DNA of 64,000 bases from Sphaerospermopsis torques-reginae ITEP-024 (GCF_019598945.1 NZ_CP080598.1:3286001-3350000), one strand, 5' to 3'. Positions 18,600 to 28,893 are shown, numbered from the stretch's first letter. Made by a program: numbers and translations. The notes: a model not told the origin generated them from the letters alone.

Positions 18600-20087
18600 G
18601 TGGTAGTTCATAGTCAAATTATTCATGAAATTAAGATTGAGAAGCTTAAAAATGTATCTAATGTATCTATTGATCTTGAAGGTTCACCTCTAATATCTCT
18701 AATGGGGGTGAATGGTTGTGGAAAATCAACAATATTATATGCTCTAGCCTGTGTGTATAAACCTACGAGCGATACAGATGAAAATTATAAATTTTCTCGA
18801 TTTTTTCCCCCACATAATCATTTTGACTGGTCAGGATCAAAGCTATCTATAATCCATAGCTATGGTGATGGTAGTAACACTTACCCACGAGTAGAGAAAG
18901 TCTATCAAAAAAATGATAGATGGGTTATCTATGCAAGAAGACCAGCAAGATTTGTAAAATTTGTTGAAATAAAAAGTTGTGTTCCTGTGATAGAAGCAGA
19001 GAATAAAGGTAGAGAAATTTCATATACTACTAAAACACAATCTGATAAGCTAGATGAATTAATTCGCCAAAAAGCTGGTTATATTCTCAATAAAAATTAT
19101 GATGGATTGTATGTACACTCATATAATAATAAAACAATTTTAGGCGTTAAAACAGGAAAAATTCAATATTCAGCTTTGACTATGGGAGCAGGAGAACAAA
19201 GAGTATTTACTATCTTAGATGCCGTTTTTAGAACACCAGGAAATCACAGTTTAATTTTAATAGATGAAATAGATTTATTAATGCATCCTCAAGCTCTTGC
19301 AAGACTCATAGAGGTTTTGTACGAACGGGCAACTAAAAAGCACCATCAAATAATATTCACTTCTCATAATACGGAATTATTTCATTTAAAAGATAAGGTA
19401 CAGCTTAGGCATATTCATCAAACAGATAAAGGCACAGTTTGCATCCCAAATACAACACCAGATATTACTCGTCGTATGACTGGGAAGCAAATTAAATCTA
19501 TAGAAGTATATGTTGAAGATGATCTTGCTCAAGCAATAGTAAGCCATATTGCTAGATCACTTGGCATTTCTAAAGACTTGTTTATCCATAAATATGGTGC
19601 AGCGATAAATGCATTTACAGTTTCTGGAGGACTAGCATTATCTAGTCAATCACTCAGCAATGCATTATTCGTTTTGGATGGTGATGAATACGTTACTCAA
19701 GAAGATAAAAAAGATAAAATTGAACGAGTTGTAACTGGGCATGGTCCAGACTTAGATATACTAAGACAACAAGTTTTAATTTCCTTGAAACAATTCAACC
19801 TACCTCAAGATATTCGTCCAGAACAATTTATTTTCAAATGTATTCATGATTTAGCCGAACAAACTGATCCTGAAAAAGAAGAGATTAGGAAGATCGCTTC
19901 TGATATTGTGAATGCTGGTGACCAGCATAATTTAGTTAATCTTCTGATTGAACAACTAGGATGTTCTAAAGAAATAGGACTAAATCGCATCATTCAAGTT
20001 TTTGCTCAATCCCCTCAATGGTCAGACTTTTCTAAACCAGTCCGTCTTTGGCTAGAGTCAAAAATACAGGAGTTACATTTAGGTTAA
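18600..20087 (+). CDS. AAA ATPase with TOPRIM-like C-terminus (OLD/PARIS-like)
   Basis: A 495-residue ABC-type ATPase: Walker A GVNGCGKST (36-44), signature-like TMGAGEQRVF (near 195), Walker B LILIDEID (218-225) and a switch histidine region FTSHN near 250. After the ATPase comes a TOPRIM-like or DUF4435-like region with VYVEDD (near 302) and VLDGDE (359-364), the Glu and DxD expected of that nuclease fold. This arrangement is shared by OLD nucleases, Gabija GajA and fused PARIS proteins. Start is GTG with AAGGAG six bases upstream. No helicase, HNH or kinase partner is adjacent, so it would be a single-gene system. Defence is inferred. Confidence 0.75.
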   Translation: MVVHSQIIHEIKIEKLKNVSNVSIDLEGSPLISLMGVNGCGKSTILYALACVYKPTSDTDENYKFSRFFPPHNHFDWSGSKLSIIHSYGDGSNTYPRVEKVYQKNDRWVIYARRPARFVKFVEIKSCVPVIEAENKGREISYTTKTQSDKLDELIRQKAGYILNKNYDGLYVHSYNNKTILGVKTGKIQYSALTMGAGEQRVFTILDAVFRTPGNHSLILIDEIDLLMHPQALARLIEVLYERATKKHHQIIFTSHNTELFHLKDKVQLRHIHQTDKGTVCIPNTTPDITRRMTGKQIKSIEVYVEDDLAQAIVSHIARSLGISKDLFIHKYGAAINAFTVSGGLALSSQSLSNALFVLDGDEYVTQEDKKDKIERVVTGHGPDLDILRQQVLISLKQFNLPQDIRPEQFIFKCIHDLAEQTDPEKEEIRKIASDIVNAGDQHNLVNLLIEQLGCSKEIGLNRIIQVFAQSPQWSDFSKPVRLWLESKIQELHLG

Positions 20088-20547
20088 GCATTTTATTTGA
20101 AACTAATAAACTTGTAATTTGCAGAGTTTGGCAATTCTAAAGTTGCATCTGCAATAATAATTGTGGAGTTGTGATTTTTTTTAGCTCACACAGAGTCGCA
20201 GAGAGGTATAAGTAATTTGTATGGGATTTTGGAAAAAAAGATTTTTATCAATAAGGGGTGGTATTTTCTCAATATTATTGAGAATGATGTCAATAATTTA
20301 ACGAGTTTTGGTAATTTCAGCTAGGGGGTTGACAGTTGTTCTGGTTTTTGCTATATTTTTCTTATATCTAGAAATCTGTCCGCGCCATATATAACAGGTT
20401 TTAGATAACAGGTTTTGAATTGTTTAAGTTAAGATTTGCAGGATTTAAGAATTTGCATCCTGGGATTTTCGATAGTTCCATGAGAATTTGTTAAGATTAA
20501 AGGATAAATTAGGATTTTGGTTTTTTGATGGTTTGAGGTTAGAACCG
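20088..20547. other. Intergenic region
   Basis: No gene seen. It contains a CACAGAGTCGCAGAG fragment related to the CTTTGCG repeats and a possible promoter region before the DUF29-like gene. The upstream in-frame extension of the next gene (from a TTG at 20488) is not supported by its paralogue at 52073. Confidence 0.4.
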
Positions 20548-21057
20548 ATGACTCAGGAATTAATAGACCTCAGAAATAGTATTTTACAAGGACGTTACGC
20601 AGAAGCTTTGGAAATTGTAGATGAATTGGAAGGAATGAGTAAACAAGCTATTCTGCGAAATATCCAATCTTATGTAAAAATTTTATTGATTCATTTGATT
20701 AAAAACCAAGTTGAACAGAGATTAACTGCATCTTGGGTTGCTTCTATTCGTAATGCTATTAGAGAAATTAAAAAGATCAATTTGAAGGATCATAAAAAAT
20801 CCTATTATGTGAATGAAGATGAATGGACTAATTTAATTGAGGAAGAAGTAATTGAGGATGCGATAGTTGACGCTAGTTTTGAGGTAATGAACGGTAAATA
20901 TAGTCGTTCGCAACTTGCTGGAATTATAGATAAAGATGAGATTTTAGCTATTGCAAATAAATTGTTGTCTTTAACTTATGTTTATTCTGCTAAGGAGTTA
21001 CCAGCAATTATGGATGATTATATCGCTCAGTTGGTTGGTGGAGATGATTGGCAGTAA
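20548..21057 (+). CDS. DUF29-like protein
   Basis: A 169-residue helical protein with MTQELIDLRNSILQGRYAEAL at the start and a KQAILRN...LLIHLIKNQ...TASWVASIRNAI core that resembles DUF29. The C-terminus AIMDDYIAQLVGGDDW is shared with a second, MITE-disrupted copy at 51229-52073, whose ATG fixes the start used here. DUF29 proteins have no established function. Sits between the AAA/TOPRIM gene and a tandem duplication. Confidence 0.75.
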   Translation: MTQELIDLRNSILQGRYAEALEIVDELEGMSKQAILRNIQSYVKILLIHLIKNQVEQRLTASWVASIRNAIREIKKINLKDHKKSYYVNEDEWTNLIEEEVIEDAIVDASFEVMNGKYSRSQLAGIIDKDEILAIANKLLSLTYVYSAKELPAIMDDYIAQLVGGDDWQ

Positions 21058-21085
21058 AATTGATTAATGATTATATGATAAGAAA

Positions 21086-21551
21086 TAAAAAAATGGGATT
21101 TTGTCTGAATCAGGATGTCTGGTTACTGAGCGAAGTCGAAGTACAGGATTTAAGGATGTACATGATGAGATTTTATGTATTGTTTTTGGAGATTTTTGAA
21201 TGTGGGTGAAATTTTACGATGTTGAAGGTTGAAAAATTTACTATATATGCGCTCACAGATTTCTACTCATAACATAAGTGTACGGCAAATTTTCTGCCTT
21301 GTCAAGTCTTGAAGGAATAAAAAAAATGGGATTTTGTCTGAATCAGGATGTCTGGTTACTGAGCGAAGTCGAAGTACAGGATTTAAGGATTTACAGGATG
21401 AGATTTTATGTATTGTTTTTGGAGATTTTTGAATGTGGGTGAAATTTTACGATGTTGAAGGTTGAAAAATTTACTATATATGCGCCCACAGATTTCCACT
21501 TATAACATAAGTGTAAAATGAGTTTGGCTATTTGTCAAGTCTTAAAACCCA
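21086..21551. repeat. Tandem duplication, two copies of about 233 bp
   Basis: Two nearly identical copies; ATGGGATTTTG occurs at 21093 and 21326, and GTCAAGTCTT at 21301 and 21534. Each contains a dispersed motif CTGAATCAGGATGTCTGG plus GAGCGAAGTCGAAGTACAGG. An inverted copy of that motif lies at about 21640-21690, so the block can fold on itself. No coding potential. Confidence 0.9.
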
Positions 21552-21707
21552 AAAATTACAAAAATCCTGAAAATGCCGATTTTGAAATTTCATGCAGTGG
21601 GAAAAAGAGCGATCGCCAAATTATAAATCATCAAAAATCCTGTACTTCGACTTCGCTCAGTAACCAGATATCCTGATTCAGACAATTTGATCACAGTTAG
21701 ATCAATG

Positions 21708-23345
21708 CTAAATTTTCAATGATTTTTCTGCTTGGAAATGCAGCAATAATCCATATTCCAAACCTTCAACTACAGCTTGATAAGAAGCTTCTAAAAGATT
21801 AGCAGAAACTCCGATAGTTGTCCAGCGTTTTTGACCATTTCCCGACTCAACCAAAGCGCGAGTTTTTGCTGATGTTCCTCTATTTCCGTTGAGGATTCTT
21901 ACCTTATAATCAGTTAATTCAAACTCAGCAATTTGCGGATAAAAATTGATCAAAGCCTTACGCAAAGCTGCATCCAAAGCCGCAACTGGACCATTACCTT
22001 CTGCTGCTTCCAGAATATTTTTACCATTGACAGCTACTTTAATTGTAGCTAAAGAATTTGTGCTTTTTTTCCCTTCCACTAAATCACAATTAACATGAAA
22101 ACCTTGAACTTCAAAAAACTCCTGTCTTAGTCCTAAAGCTGTATACATTAATAAAGCAAAACTAGCTTCCGCAGCTTCAAATTGATAACCTTCACTTTCC
22201 AAGTCTTTCATGCGTTGGAGAATGTGTTTAGTTTGGGGATCATTTTTATCTAATTCTATTCCCAAAGTGCGAGCTTTAGCTAAAACATTGCTTAAACCAG
22301 ACTGTTCAGAAATGACAATGCGACGACGATTTCCTACTTGTTCAGGTGTAATATGTTCATAAGTTAAAGGATTACGTTCCACCGCAGAAACATGAATCCC
22401 ACCTTTATGAGCAAAAGCTGAACGTCCTACATAGGGTGCATGATCATCAGGTGCGAGATTGACAACTTCACTCACAAAACGACTGGTTTCTGTAAGTTGA
22501 TGTAGCTGGTGTTCACTGATACAACTATAACCAAGCTTTAGCTGTAAATTAGGAATCAGAGAACACAGGTTAGCATTACCGCAGCGTTCACCATAACCAT
22601 TTATAGTCCCTTGTACCATTTTTGCACCTGCCATGACTGCTGCTATAGCATTAGCAACCGCCATTTCCGAATCATTATGAGTATGTATTCCTATTTGGGG
22701 AATTGGTGATTGGGTAAGAGTTTTTTCTGTATTTCCTATTTCCCTGACGACAACTGAGACAATTTGAGAAACTTCATGGGGTAAAGTTCCGCCATTAGTA
22801 TCACATAAAACTAACCATTCCGCCCCCGCTGTTGCGGCTGTTTTGATTGTTTGTAACGCATAATCAGGATTTTGTTTATAACCATCAAACCAATGTTCAG
22901 CATCATAAATTACACGCCGTCCTTGAGAACGTAAATACTCAATTGTGTCGTGGATCATGGCTAAATTTTCATCCAGACTGGTCTTGAGTCCTTCTATAAC
23001 GTGCAAATCCCAAGATTTCCCGAAAATTGTCACCCAGCGCGTACCAGCCGCCAAAATCGCTTGTAACATGGGTTCATCACTAACTTGGGTATGGGGACGA
23101 CGGGTGGAACAGAAAGGAACTATCTCCGCTTGTTTGAGGGGGTTTTCTTGAAGTTGCCAGAAAAACTGGACATCTTTAGGATTCGCCCCTGGCCAACCAC
23201 CTTCAATAAATGGTATACCTAGTTGATCTAGTCTGTGGGCAATGCGTAACTTATCTTCTATAGACACTGATAAACCTTCCCGTTGAGTACCATCACGGAG
23301 AGTAGTGTCATATAACCAAATTTGAGGAGAGGTAGTTTTGTTCAT
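21708..23345 (-). CDS. cimA: (R)-citramalate synthase
   Basis: Condenses pyruvate with acetyl-CoA to citramalate for isoleucine synthesis, the threonine-independent route used by many cyanobacteria. The 545-residue protein begins with the HMGL-type LYDTTLRDGTQREG motif (residues 11-24), has metal-binding IHTHNDSEMAVANA near 220 and ends with a LeuA-type regulatory domain (about 400-540). The FIEGGWPGANPKD substrate region distinguishes CimA from 2-isopropylmalate synthase, though that assignment is by recall. Confidence 0.93.
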   Translation of the reverse strand: MNKTTSPQIWLYDTTLRDGTQREGLSVSIEDKLRIAHRLDQLGIPFIEGGWPGANPKDVQFFWQLQENPLKQAEIVPFCSTRRPHTQVSDEPMLQAILAAGTRWVTIFGKSWDLHVIEGLKTSLDENLAMIHDTIEYLRSQGRRVIYDAEHWFDGYKQNPDYALQTIKTAATAGAEWLVLCDTNGGTLPHEVSQIVSVVVREIGNTEKTLTQSPIPQIGIHTHNDSEMAVANAIAAVMAGAKMVQGTINGYGERCGNANLCSLIPNLQLKLGYSCISEHQLHQLTETSRFVSEVVNLAPDDHAPYVGRSAFAHKGGIHVSAVERNPLTYEHITPEQVGNRRRIVISEQSGLSNVLAKARTLGIELDKNDPQTKHILQRMKDLESEGYQFEAAEASFALLMYTALGLRQEFFEVQGFHVNCDLVEGKKSTNSLATIKVAVNGKNILEAAEGNGPVAALDAALRKALINFYPQIAEFELTDYKVRILNGNRGTSAKTRALVESGNGQKRWTTIGVSANLLEASYQAVVEGLEYGLLLHFQAEKSLKI

Positions 23346-23475
23346 AAGTTCAGGAGTCAGGAGTCAGGAGTCAGGGAGCAGGGAGCAGGGAGCAGGGGAG
23401 AGATTTTTCTCAAATACCAATGCCCAGTCCCCAGTCCCCAAGTCTCCTGCTGTAATTTAGTTTGGTAATTTAAAT

Positions 23476-23839
23476 ATGCCGAAAGTTGTAGCTCAAGGTA
23501 AATTAATTGAGTGTGAAAACAAAGCCAATTTAAGAAAAGTGCTGCTAAAAAATGGTGTTGACCTCCATAACGGTGGTTCTCAGATAATAAACTGTCGGGG
23601 TATTGGCAGTTGTGGTACTTGTGCGGTTAAGGTAGAAGGCGAAGTGTCAGCAGCAAATTGGCGTGATCTAACGCGGCGTTAGCGTAGCGTGCGCCTTAGC
23701 GCATTCGCTTCCTCCCCATTCTCCTACATCTGATTTGCGTTTAGCTTGTCAAACTCAGGTTTTAGGAGATGTGAAAGTTACAAAATTTGATGGTTTTTGG
23801 GGTCAAGGTTCTGAGATAGTTTGGACACCAGAAGGTTAA
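23476..23839 (+). pseudogene. 2Fe-2S ferredoxin broken by a palindromic repeat
   Basis: The first 68 codons encode a ferredoxin fold with three cluster cysteines, C40, C46 and C49 (NCRGIGSCGTC, C-x5-C-x2-C). A GC-rich insertion of about 37 bases (TTAGCGTAGCGTGCGCC core, about 23669-23707) then brings a TAG stop and a frameshift. The missing tail, with the fourth cysteine (LACQTQV) and the ending IVWTPEG, is read in another frame to a TAA at 23839. Without the fourth ligand the short product should not hold a normal cluster. Alternatives are a recent inactivation, an assembly error or recoding. Confidence 0.8.
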
Positions 23840-23856
23840 AAAGGAGACAAAACAAG

Positions 23857-24288
23857 ATGGGTAGATGGACTCCCTTAATTTTAATGGCTGGAGGCGTGGC
23901 AATTTTACTAGGTACGTTACTTGGTATTAATTTTCCGATGGGTGGACAACAAACTGCTAATGTTCCCCCAGGAAGAAGAGAGTCTAGTGTTTTGCCAGCT
24001 AATATTAATGTTAATAGCACTGCCAGCAGGGATGATTCAACCGCTGGTAACAGAAATAACACTGAAACCAGCAACACTAACACTAACAGAAATGATTTTT
24101 CTGATGATACTCGCCGCACCAGTGTAGCTCAAAGTAATGCCAATACTACGCCTACAGGTTCTGCTGATAGTATACAAGGCTCAAATAATACTGATACTGA
24201 TACTGATACTTCTACTTCTGCAACAGATACTAGCTCAAGTTCAGGTACTATCGATCAAGATAAACAACCTATTCGCGCTTTGTGGTAA
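23857..24288 (+). CDS. Small membrane-anchored Ser/Thr/Asn-rich protein
   Basis: A 143-residue protein with one N-terminal membrane segment (about residues 6-27, PLILMAGGVAILLGTLLGI) and a long low-complexity tail rich in Asn, Thr, Ser and Asp, including DTDTDTDTST. The start is set by AAAGGAG about ten bases before the ATG. It follows the broken ferredoxin by 17 bases and was probably in its transcript. Function unknown. Confidence 0.7.
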   Translation: MGRWTPLILMAGGVAILLGTLLGINFPMGGQQTANVPPGRRESSVLPANINVNSTASRDDSTAGNRNNTETSNTNTNRNDFSDDTRRTSVAQSNANTTPTGSADSIQGSNNTDTDTDTSTSATDTSSSSGTIDQDKQPIRALW

Positions 24289-24381
24289 TGGGTAATGGGT
24301 AATGGGTAATGGGTAATGGGTTAGAAGTTTTATTTTTCCCCATCACCAATCACCAATCACCAATTACCAATCACCAATTAA
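24286..24381. repeat. Heptamer repeats (GGGTAAT; CACCAAT)
   Basis: Four GGGTAAT units followed by five to six CACCAAT/TACCAAT units; these are imperfect inverses, so a long hairpin can form between the small membrane protein and thiO-thiG. Confidence 0.75.
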
Positions 24382-24432
24382 TAATCCTGATAGGTTATTA
24401 GTTATGTACTAATGACTAATAACTATTGACTG

Positions 24433-26403
24433 ATGACTAACGATGTTTTAATTATTGGTGGTGGCATTATCGGGTTGGCTTGCGCTGTTGAGTTAAAGTT
24501 GCGGGGTGCAAATGTTACTGTTGTTTGCCGTGATTTTACTGCCGCAGCCAGCCATGCAGCCGCAGGAATGTTAGCGCCTGATGCGGAAAATATCGCCGAT
24601 GCTGCTATGCTTGATTTGTGTCGGCGATCGCTCTCTTTATATCCTGACTGGATTAGTAAATTAGAAGAGTTAACAAGTTTAAATACAGGTTATTGGCCTT
24701 CTGGTATCTTTGCCCCAGTTTATCAGTCCCCAATCACCAATCACCAATCACCAGCTTACTGGTTGGATAAAGCAGCTATTCACGAATATCAACCGGGGTT
24801 AGGTGCTGATGTGGTTGGTGGTTGGTGGTATCCTGAAAATGGCCAGGTTGATAATCAGGCTTTGGTTAAGGTTCTGCGGACTGCGGCTGAGTCTTTGGGT
24901 GTATCATTCAAAGATGGTGTAACGGTTGAGGCGATCGCTCAACAAGAAGGGCAAGTTATCGGTATTCAAACTAACATAGGTTTTCTTAGGGCTGACCATT
25001 ATCTTTTAGCTGCTGGCGCTTGGTCTAATCAATTATTACCTTTACCAGTGCGTCCCCGCAAAGGTCAAATGTTGCGGTTGCGAGTACCGGAATTTGTACA
25101 AGAATTACCTTTAACAAGGGTTTTATTTGGTGAAAATATTTACATTGTTCCCCGTCGCAACCGTTCTATTGTTTTAGGTGCTACCAGTGAAAACGTCGGT
25201 TTTACTCCCGATAATACACCAGCAGGAATACAAAGTTTACTTCAAGCTGCAACCCGTCTTTTTCCCCAATTAGCAGATTATCCTATTCAAGAAATGTGGT
25301 GGGGTTTTCGTCCTGCTACCTCCGATGAATTACCGATTTTAGGTGAAAGTCATTGTAAAAATTTAACCTTGGCTACTGGTCACTATCGCAATGGAATTTT
25401 ACTTGCACCAGTTACAGCAAATTTAATTGCAGATGTGATTTTATCAAAAACAACCGATCCGCTTTTCACTCATTTCCATTATTCCCGCTTTCAAAATACA
25501 CCCGTTCCCACTCAGTCATCTACTACAACATCCATGCTTACCCATCCTGCTAATTTCACCAACGGACATAGTAAAAATTTATCTCTCCAACCTGCGGAAT
25601 TTAATTTACAAGATTCAGGTTTAGTTATTGCTGGTAAAACCTTTCAATCTCGCTTGATGACGGGAACAGGGAAGTATCGCAGTATTGATGAAATGCAGAA
25701 AAGTGTCGCTGCTAGTGGTTGTCAAATTGTTACCGTTGCTGTGAGAAGGGTACAAACTAACGCCCCTGGCCATGAAGGTTTGGCAGAAGCTTTAGATTGG
25801 GGTAAAATTTGGATGTTGCCTAATACTGCCGGTTGTCAAACTGCGGAGGAAGCGATCCGGGTGGCAAGGTTAGGACGGGAAATGGCGAAGTTATTAGGAC
25901 AGGAAGATAATAATTTTGTCAAGTTAGAAGTTATACCCGACGCTAAATATTTATTACCTGATCCCATCGGTACTTTACAAGCGGCAGAACAGTTGGTAAA
26001 AGAAGGTTTTGCGGTATTGCCTTATATTAATGCTGACCCAATGTTAGCTAAACGGTTAGAGGAGGTTGGTTGTGCCACTGTGATGCCTTTAGCCGCGCCC
26101 ATTGGATCTGGACAAGGGTTGAAAACTACTGCCAATATTCAGATTATTATTGAAAATGCCACAGTGCCAGTAGTAGTAGATGCGGGTATTGGTGCGCCTT
26201 CGGAAGCTGCACAAGCGATGGAGTTGGGTGCAGATGCGTTATTAATAAATAGTGCGATCGCCCTAGCTGAAAATGCACCTGCAATGGCTTATGCAATGGG
26301 TTTAGCAACCGTAGCCGGTCGCATAGCTTATTTAGCGGGAAGAATGCCAATTAAAAACTATGCTAGTGCGAGTTCACCCTTAACGGGAACTATTACTGGT
26401 TAA
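24433..26403 (+). CDS. thiO-thiG: Bifunctional glycine oxidase / thiazole synthase
   Basis: Fusion of ThiO (about residues 1-355; FAD motif [17 protein letters not shown] at 5-21) and ThiG (about 395-650; [10 protein letters not shown] and [18 protein letters not shown]). ThiO makes dehydroglycine from glycine, and ThiG joins it with DXP and ThiS-thiocarboxylate to form the thiazole of thiamine. The fusion is known in cyanobacteria. Near residue 98 the segment [11 protein letters not shown] is coded by an in-frame CAATCAC heptamer repeat and is foreign to the fold. No TPP riboswitch is seen upstream. Confidence 0.95.
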   Translation: MTNDVLIIGGGIIGLACAVELKLRGANVTVVCRDFTAAASHAAAGMLAPDAENIADAAMLDLCRRSLSLYPDWISKLEELTSLNTGYWPSGIFAPVYQSPITNHQSPAYWLDKAAIHEYQPGLGADVVGGWWYPENGQVDNQALVKVLRTAAESLGVSFKDGVTVEAIAQQEGQVIGIQTNIGFLRADHYLLAAGAWSNQLLPLPVRPRKGQMLRLRVPEFVQELPLTRVLFGENIYIVPRRNRSIVLGATSENVGFTPDNTPAGIQSLLQAATRLFPQLADYPIQEMWWGFRPATSDELPILGESHCKNLTLATGHYRNGILLAPVTANLIADVILSKTTDPLFTHFHYSRFQNTPVPTQSSTTTSMLTHPANFTNGHSKNLSLQPAEFNLQDSGLVIAGKTFQSRLMTGTGKYRSIDEMQKSVAASGCQIVTVAVRRVQTNAPGHEGLAEALDWGKIWMLPNTAGCQTAEEAIRVARLGREMAKLLGQEDNNFVKLEVIPDAKYLLPDPIGTLQAAEQLVKEGFAVLPYINADPMLAKRLEEVGCATVMPLAAPIGSGQGLKTTANIQIIIENATVPVVVDAGIGAPSEAAQAMELGADALLINSAIALAENAPAMAYAMGLATVAGRIAYLAGRMPIKNYASASSPLTGTITG

Positions 26404-26729
26404 GTTAGTATTAGACATTTGGCAGTAATAGATGTAGAGACGTTACATAAAACGTCTTTACAAAGGTTTTATATTTTATACCGTTTCTTCATGAGACTGC
26501 GCTAAATTTGCAAACCTCTTTCTTTGTGTTCTTTGCGTCCTTTGCGGTTCGTTATATAATTTAGCGCATCTTCATAGAGAATTAGTATTAGCCATTAGTT
26601 TCTAATTTCATCCGAACTTGAATCATTCCAGAAGAAAATTTTTCTATACAACTTACCATAACAATATTATAATATTAATTGATTTATTAATATCAATTCC
26701 CCTGAAAAAATAGCCAACAAAAATCAATT
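26404..26729. other. Intergenic region with CTTTGCG repeat
   Basis: Holds GTAGAGACGTTACATAAAAC and TTTGTGTTCTTTGCGTCCTT type dispersed repeats (about 26434-26560), then an AT-rich leader for the downstream fusion gene. No RNA gene recognised. Confidence 0.5.
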
Positions 26730-28691
26730 ATGAAAAATCTCTGGAATGAGCAAGAAGCAGCCCAATATCAAGGAGAATTAGAACTGCGAGTATATACATC
26801 TCGTCTCTTAGGAAAAAATCCTGCTTTAGTTTTACATGGAGGAGGAAATACTTCTGTCAAAATCAAAGAAAAAAACCTAGTAGGAGAAATAGAAGAAATT
26901 CTTTATGTAAAAGGTAGTGGTTGGGACTTAGCAACCATCGAAAAAGAAGGTTTTGCTCCCGTGAGAATGTCGCATTTATTAAAATTAGCTAAACTGGCAG
27001 CTTTATCTGATCCTCAGATGGTAAATGAGCTAAAAACTCAAATGACAATTGCTACAGCACCTTCTCCTTCAGTGGAAACAATTCTCCATGCTATCTTACC
27101 CTACAAATATGTAGATCATACCCATGCAGATGCCATTGTCACTATTACCAATACTCCCAACGGTTGCCAAAGAATCAAAGAAATTTATGGGGATAAAGTT
27201 GTCATAATTCCCTATATTATGCCAGGGTTTGATTTAGCCAGAATTTGTGGTGAAAAATTCCCACTAGAAGCAGGAGAAAACACCATCGGCATGGTTTTGA
27301 TGAATCATGGTATTTTCTCCTTTGGCAACACTGCTCAAGAGTCTTATGAAAGAATGATTTCACTGGTAAGTGAAGCCGAAGAATATTTACAGAAAAATCA
27401 AGCATACTCTCCTACTCCCAGTAGTGTTATTGCAGAAAAATCTTTAGCTCCTACCTTAGCAAAATTCCGTCATAGACTATCAACAAAAGCAGGTTTTCCA
27501 GTTATTTTATCCAGTCATCGAGATTCTAAATATATTGCTTTTGCCGGCAGAAAAGATATTGCTGTCATTTCTCAACAAGGTCCGGCTACACCAGATCATG
27601 TAATTCGTACTAAACGCTTACCTTTAATTGGTCAAGATATCGAAGCCTATAGTCAAGCTTATCAAGACTATTTTAAAACCTATTCCAGTCCTGAACATAC
27701 CATATTAGATACCATTCCCAGAGTAATCCTTGATCCAGAATTAGGACTATGTACAATTGGCAAAGATATTAAATCAGCAAATATTGTTGCCGACATCTAT
27801 GATCATACCATTGATATCATAGAAACTGCCACCAATTTAGACCAATATCAAGCTTTATCAGCCAAAGATATTTTTCAAGTAGAATATTGGGATTTAGAGC
27901 AAGCAAAATTAAAAAAAGCAGGAAAAGAACCCCCCTTTACTGGAGAAATTGCCTTAGTTACAGGAGCAGCTTCTGGAATTGGTAAAGCCTGTGTAGAATC
28001 TCTTCTAAAAAGAGGCGCTGCGGTTGTTGGTTTAGATATTAATTCTCAAATTGAAACCCTTTATAAACGTCCTGATTTTTTAGGAATAACCTGTGATGTA
28101 ACCGATGAAAATGCAATTACTCAAGCCCTAGAAACAGCTATTGGTAAATTTGGCGGTTTAGACATCTTAATTCTGAATGCTGGAATCTTTCCTCGTGGTT
28201 GTCATATTAAAGATTTATCAACCCAGGAATGGCGTAAGGTAATGGATATCAATTTGGATGCTAACTTAATTTTAATGCGAGAAAGTCATTACTATTTAAA
28301 ATTAGCACCTAAAGGCGGTAGAGTAGTAATAATTGGCTCAAAAAATGTCTATGCACCTGGAGTTGGTGCAGCAGCATATTCGGCTTCTAAAGCTGCATTA
28401 AATCAATTAACAAGAGTTGCTGCTTTAGAATGGAGTCAAGATAAAATTCGCATTAATTCTGTACATCCAAATGCAGTTTTTGATACGGGAATTTGGACAG
28501 AAGAAGTATTAAATTCTCGTGCTGCTGCTTATGGTTTAACGGTAGAAGAATATAAAACTAATAATCTGCTGCAAGTTGAAATTACTAGCCATGATGTAGG
28601 CGAATTAGCAGCGGAAATGTGTGGTAATTTATTTATGAAAACAACTGCTGCTAATATTCCCATTGATGGAGGGAATGAAAGAGTGATTTAG
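26730..28691 (+). CDS. Bifunctional class II aldolase / short-chain dehydrogenase
   Basis: A 653-residue fusion like RhaD/RhaE-type proteins: N-terminal class II aldolase (about 1-375; VLHGGGNTSVK near 36, zinc ligands in DHTHADA near 131 and MNHGIF near 190) and C-terminal SDR (about 405-653; LVTGAASGIGKA, NAG and the YSASKAA catalytic motif). In other bacteria such fusions act on rhamnulose-1-phosphate or related sugars and lactaldehyde; the substrate here is unknown. No sugar-uptake genes are nearby. Confidence 0.9.
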   Translation: MKNLWNEQEAAQYQGELELRVYTSRLLGKNPALVLHGGGNTSVKIKEKNLVGEIEEILYVKGSGWDLATIEKEGFAPVRMSHLLKLAKLAALSDPQMVNELKTQMTIATAPSPSVETILHAILPYKYVDHTHADAIVTITNTPNGCQRIKEIYGDKVVIIPYIMPGFDLARICGEKFPLEAGENTIGMVLMNHGIFSFGNTAQESYERMISLVSEAEEYLQKNQAYSPTPSSVIAEKSLAPTLAKFRHRLSTKAGFPVILSSHRDSKYIAFAGRKDIAVISQQGPATPDHVIRTKRLPLIGQDIEAYSQAYQDYFKTYSSPEHTILDTIPRVILDPELGLCTIGKDIKSANIVADIYDHTIDIIETATNLDQYQALSAKDIFQVEYWDLEQAKLKKAGKEPPFTGEIALVTGAASGIGKACVESLLKRGAAVVGLDINSQIETLYKRPDFLGITCDVTDENAITQALETAIGKFGGLDILILNAGIFPRGCHIKDLSTQEWRKVMDINLDANLILMRESHYYLKLAPKGGRVVIIGSKNVYAPGVGAAAYSASKAALNQLTRVAALEWSQDKIRINSVHPNAVFDTGIWTEEVLNSRAAAYGLTVEEYKTNNLLQVEITSHDVGELAAEMCGNLFMKTTAANIPIDGGNERVI

Positions 28692-28732
28692 TGATTTAGG
28701 ATTACTATAGGAGGAGGAGACAGGAGGTAAAA

Positions 28733-28843
28733 ATGTGGGCTGTATTTGATTTTTGCAGAAAATTAGATATTCTAGTTTGTCTCAAAACTTCCAACCTGTC
28801 TTCCATCCCCAAATTTGAACTTTACCTGGATATTCACAATTAA
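28733..28843 (+). CDS. Possible 36-residue peptide
   Basis: A short frame starting MWAVFDFCRKLDIL, preceded by a strong CAGGAGG five bases before ATG. Purine-rich GGAGGAGGAGACAGGAGG sequences are also a genome-style repeat here, so the ribosome site could be accidental. No family match. Confidence 0.25.
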   Translation: MWAVFDFCRKLDILVCLKTSNLSSIPKFELYLDIHN

Positions 28844-28893
28844 ATTTTCAGGACTTTTACAACTAATTTACGACTGATAATGGAGGAATTATC

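Noticed and set aside
23680-23682. Programmed readthrough of the ferredoxin TAG
   Set aside because: A frameshift would also be needed, and the interruption is a repeat insertion.
24382-24432. Possible TPP riboswitch before thiO-thiG
   Set aside because: The gap is too short and filled with heptamer repeats; no CTGAGA or THI-box sequence.
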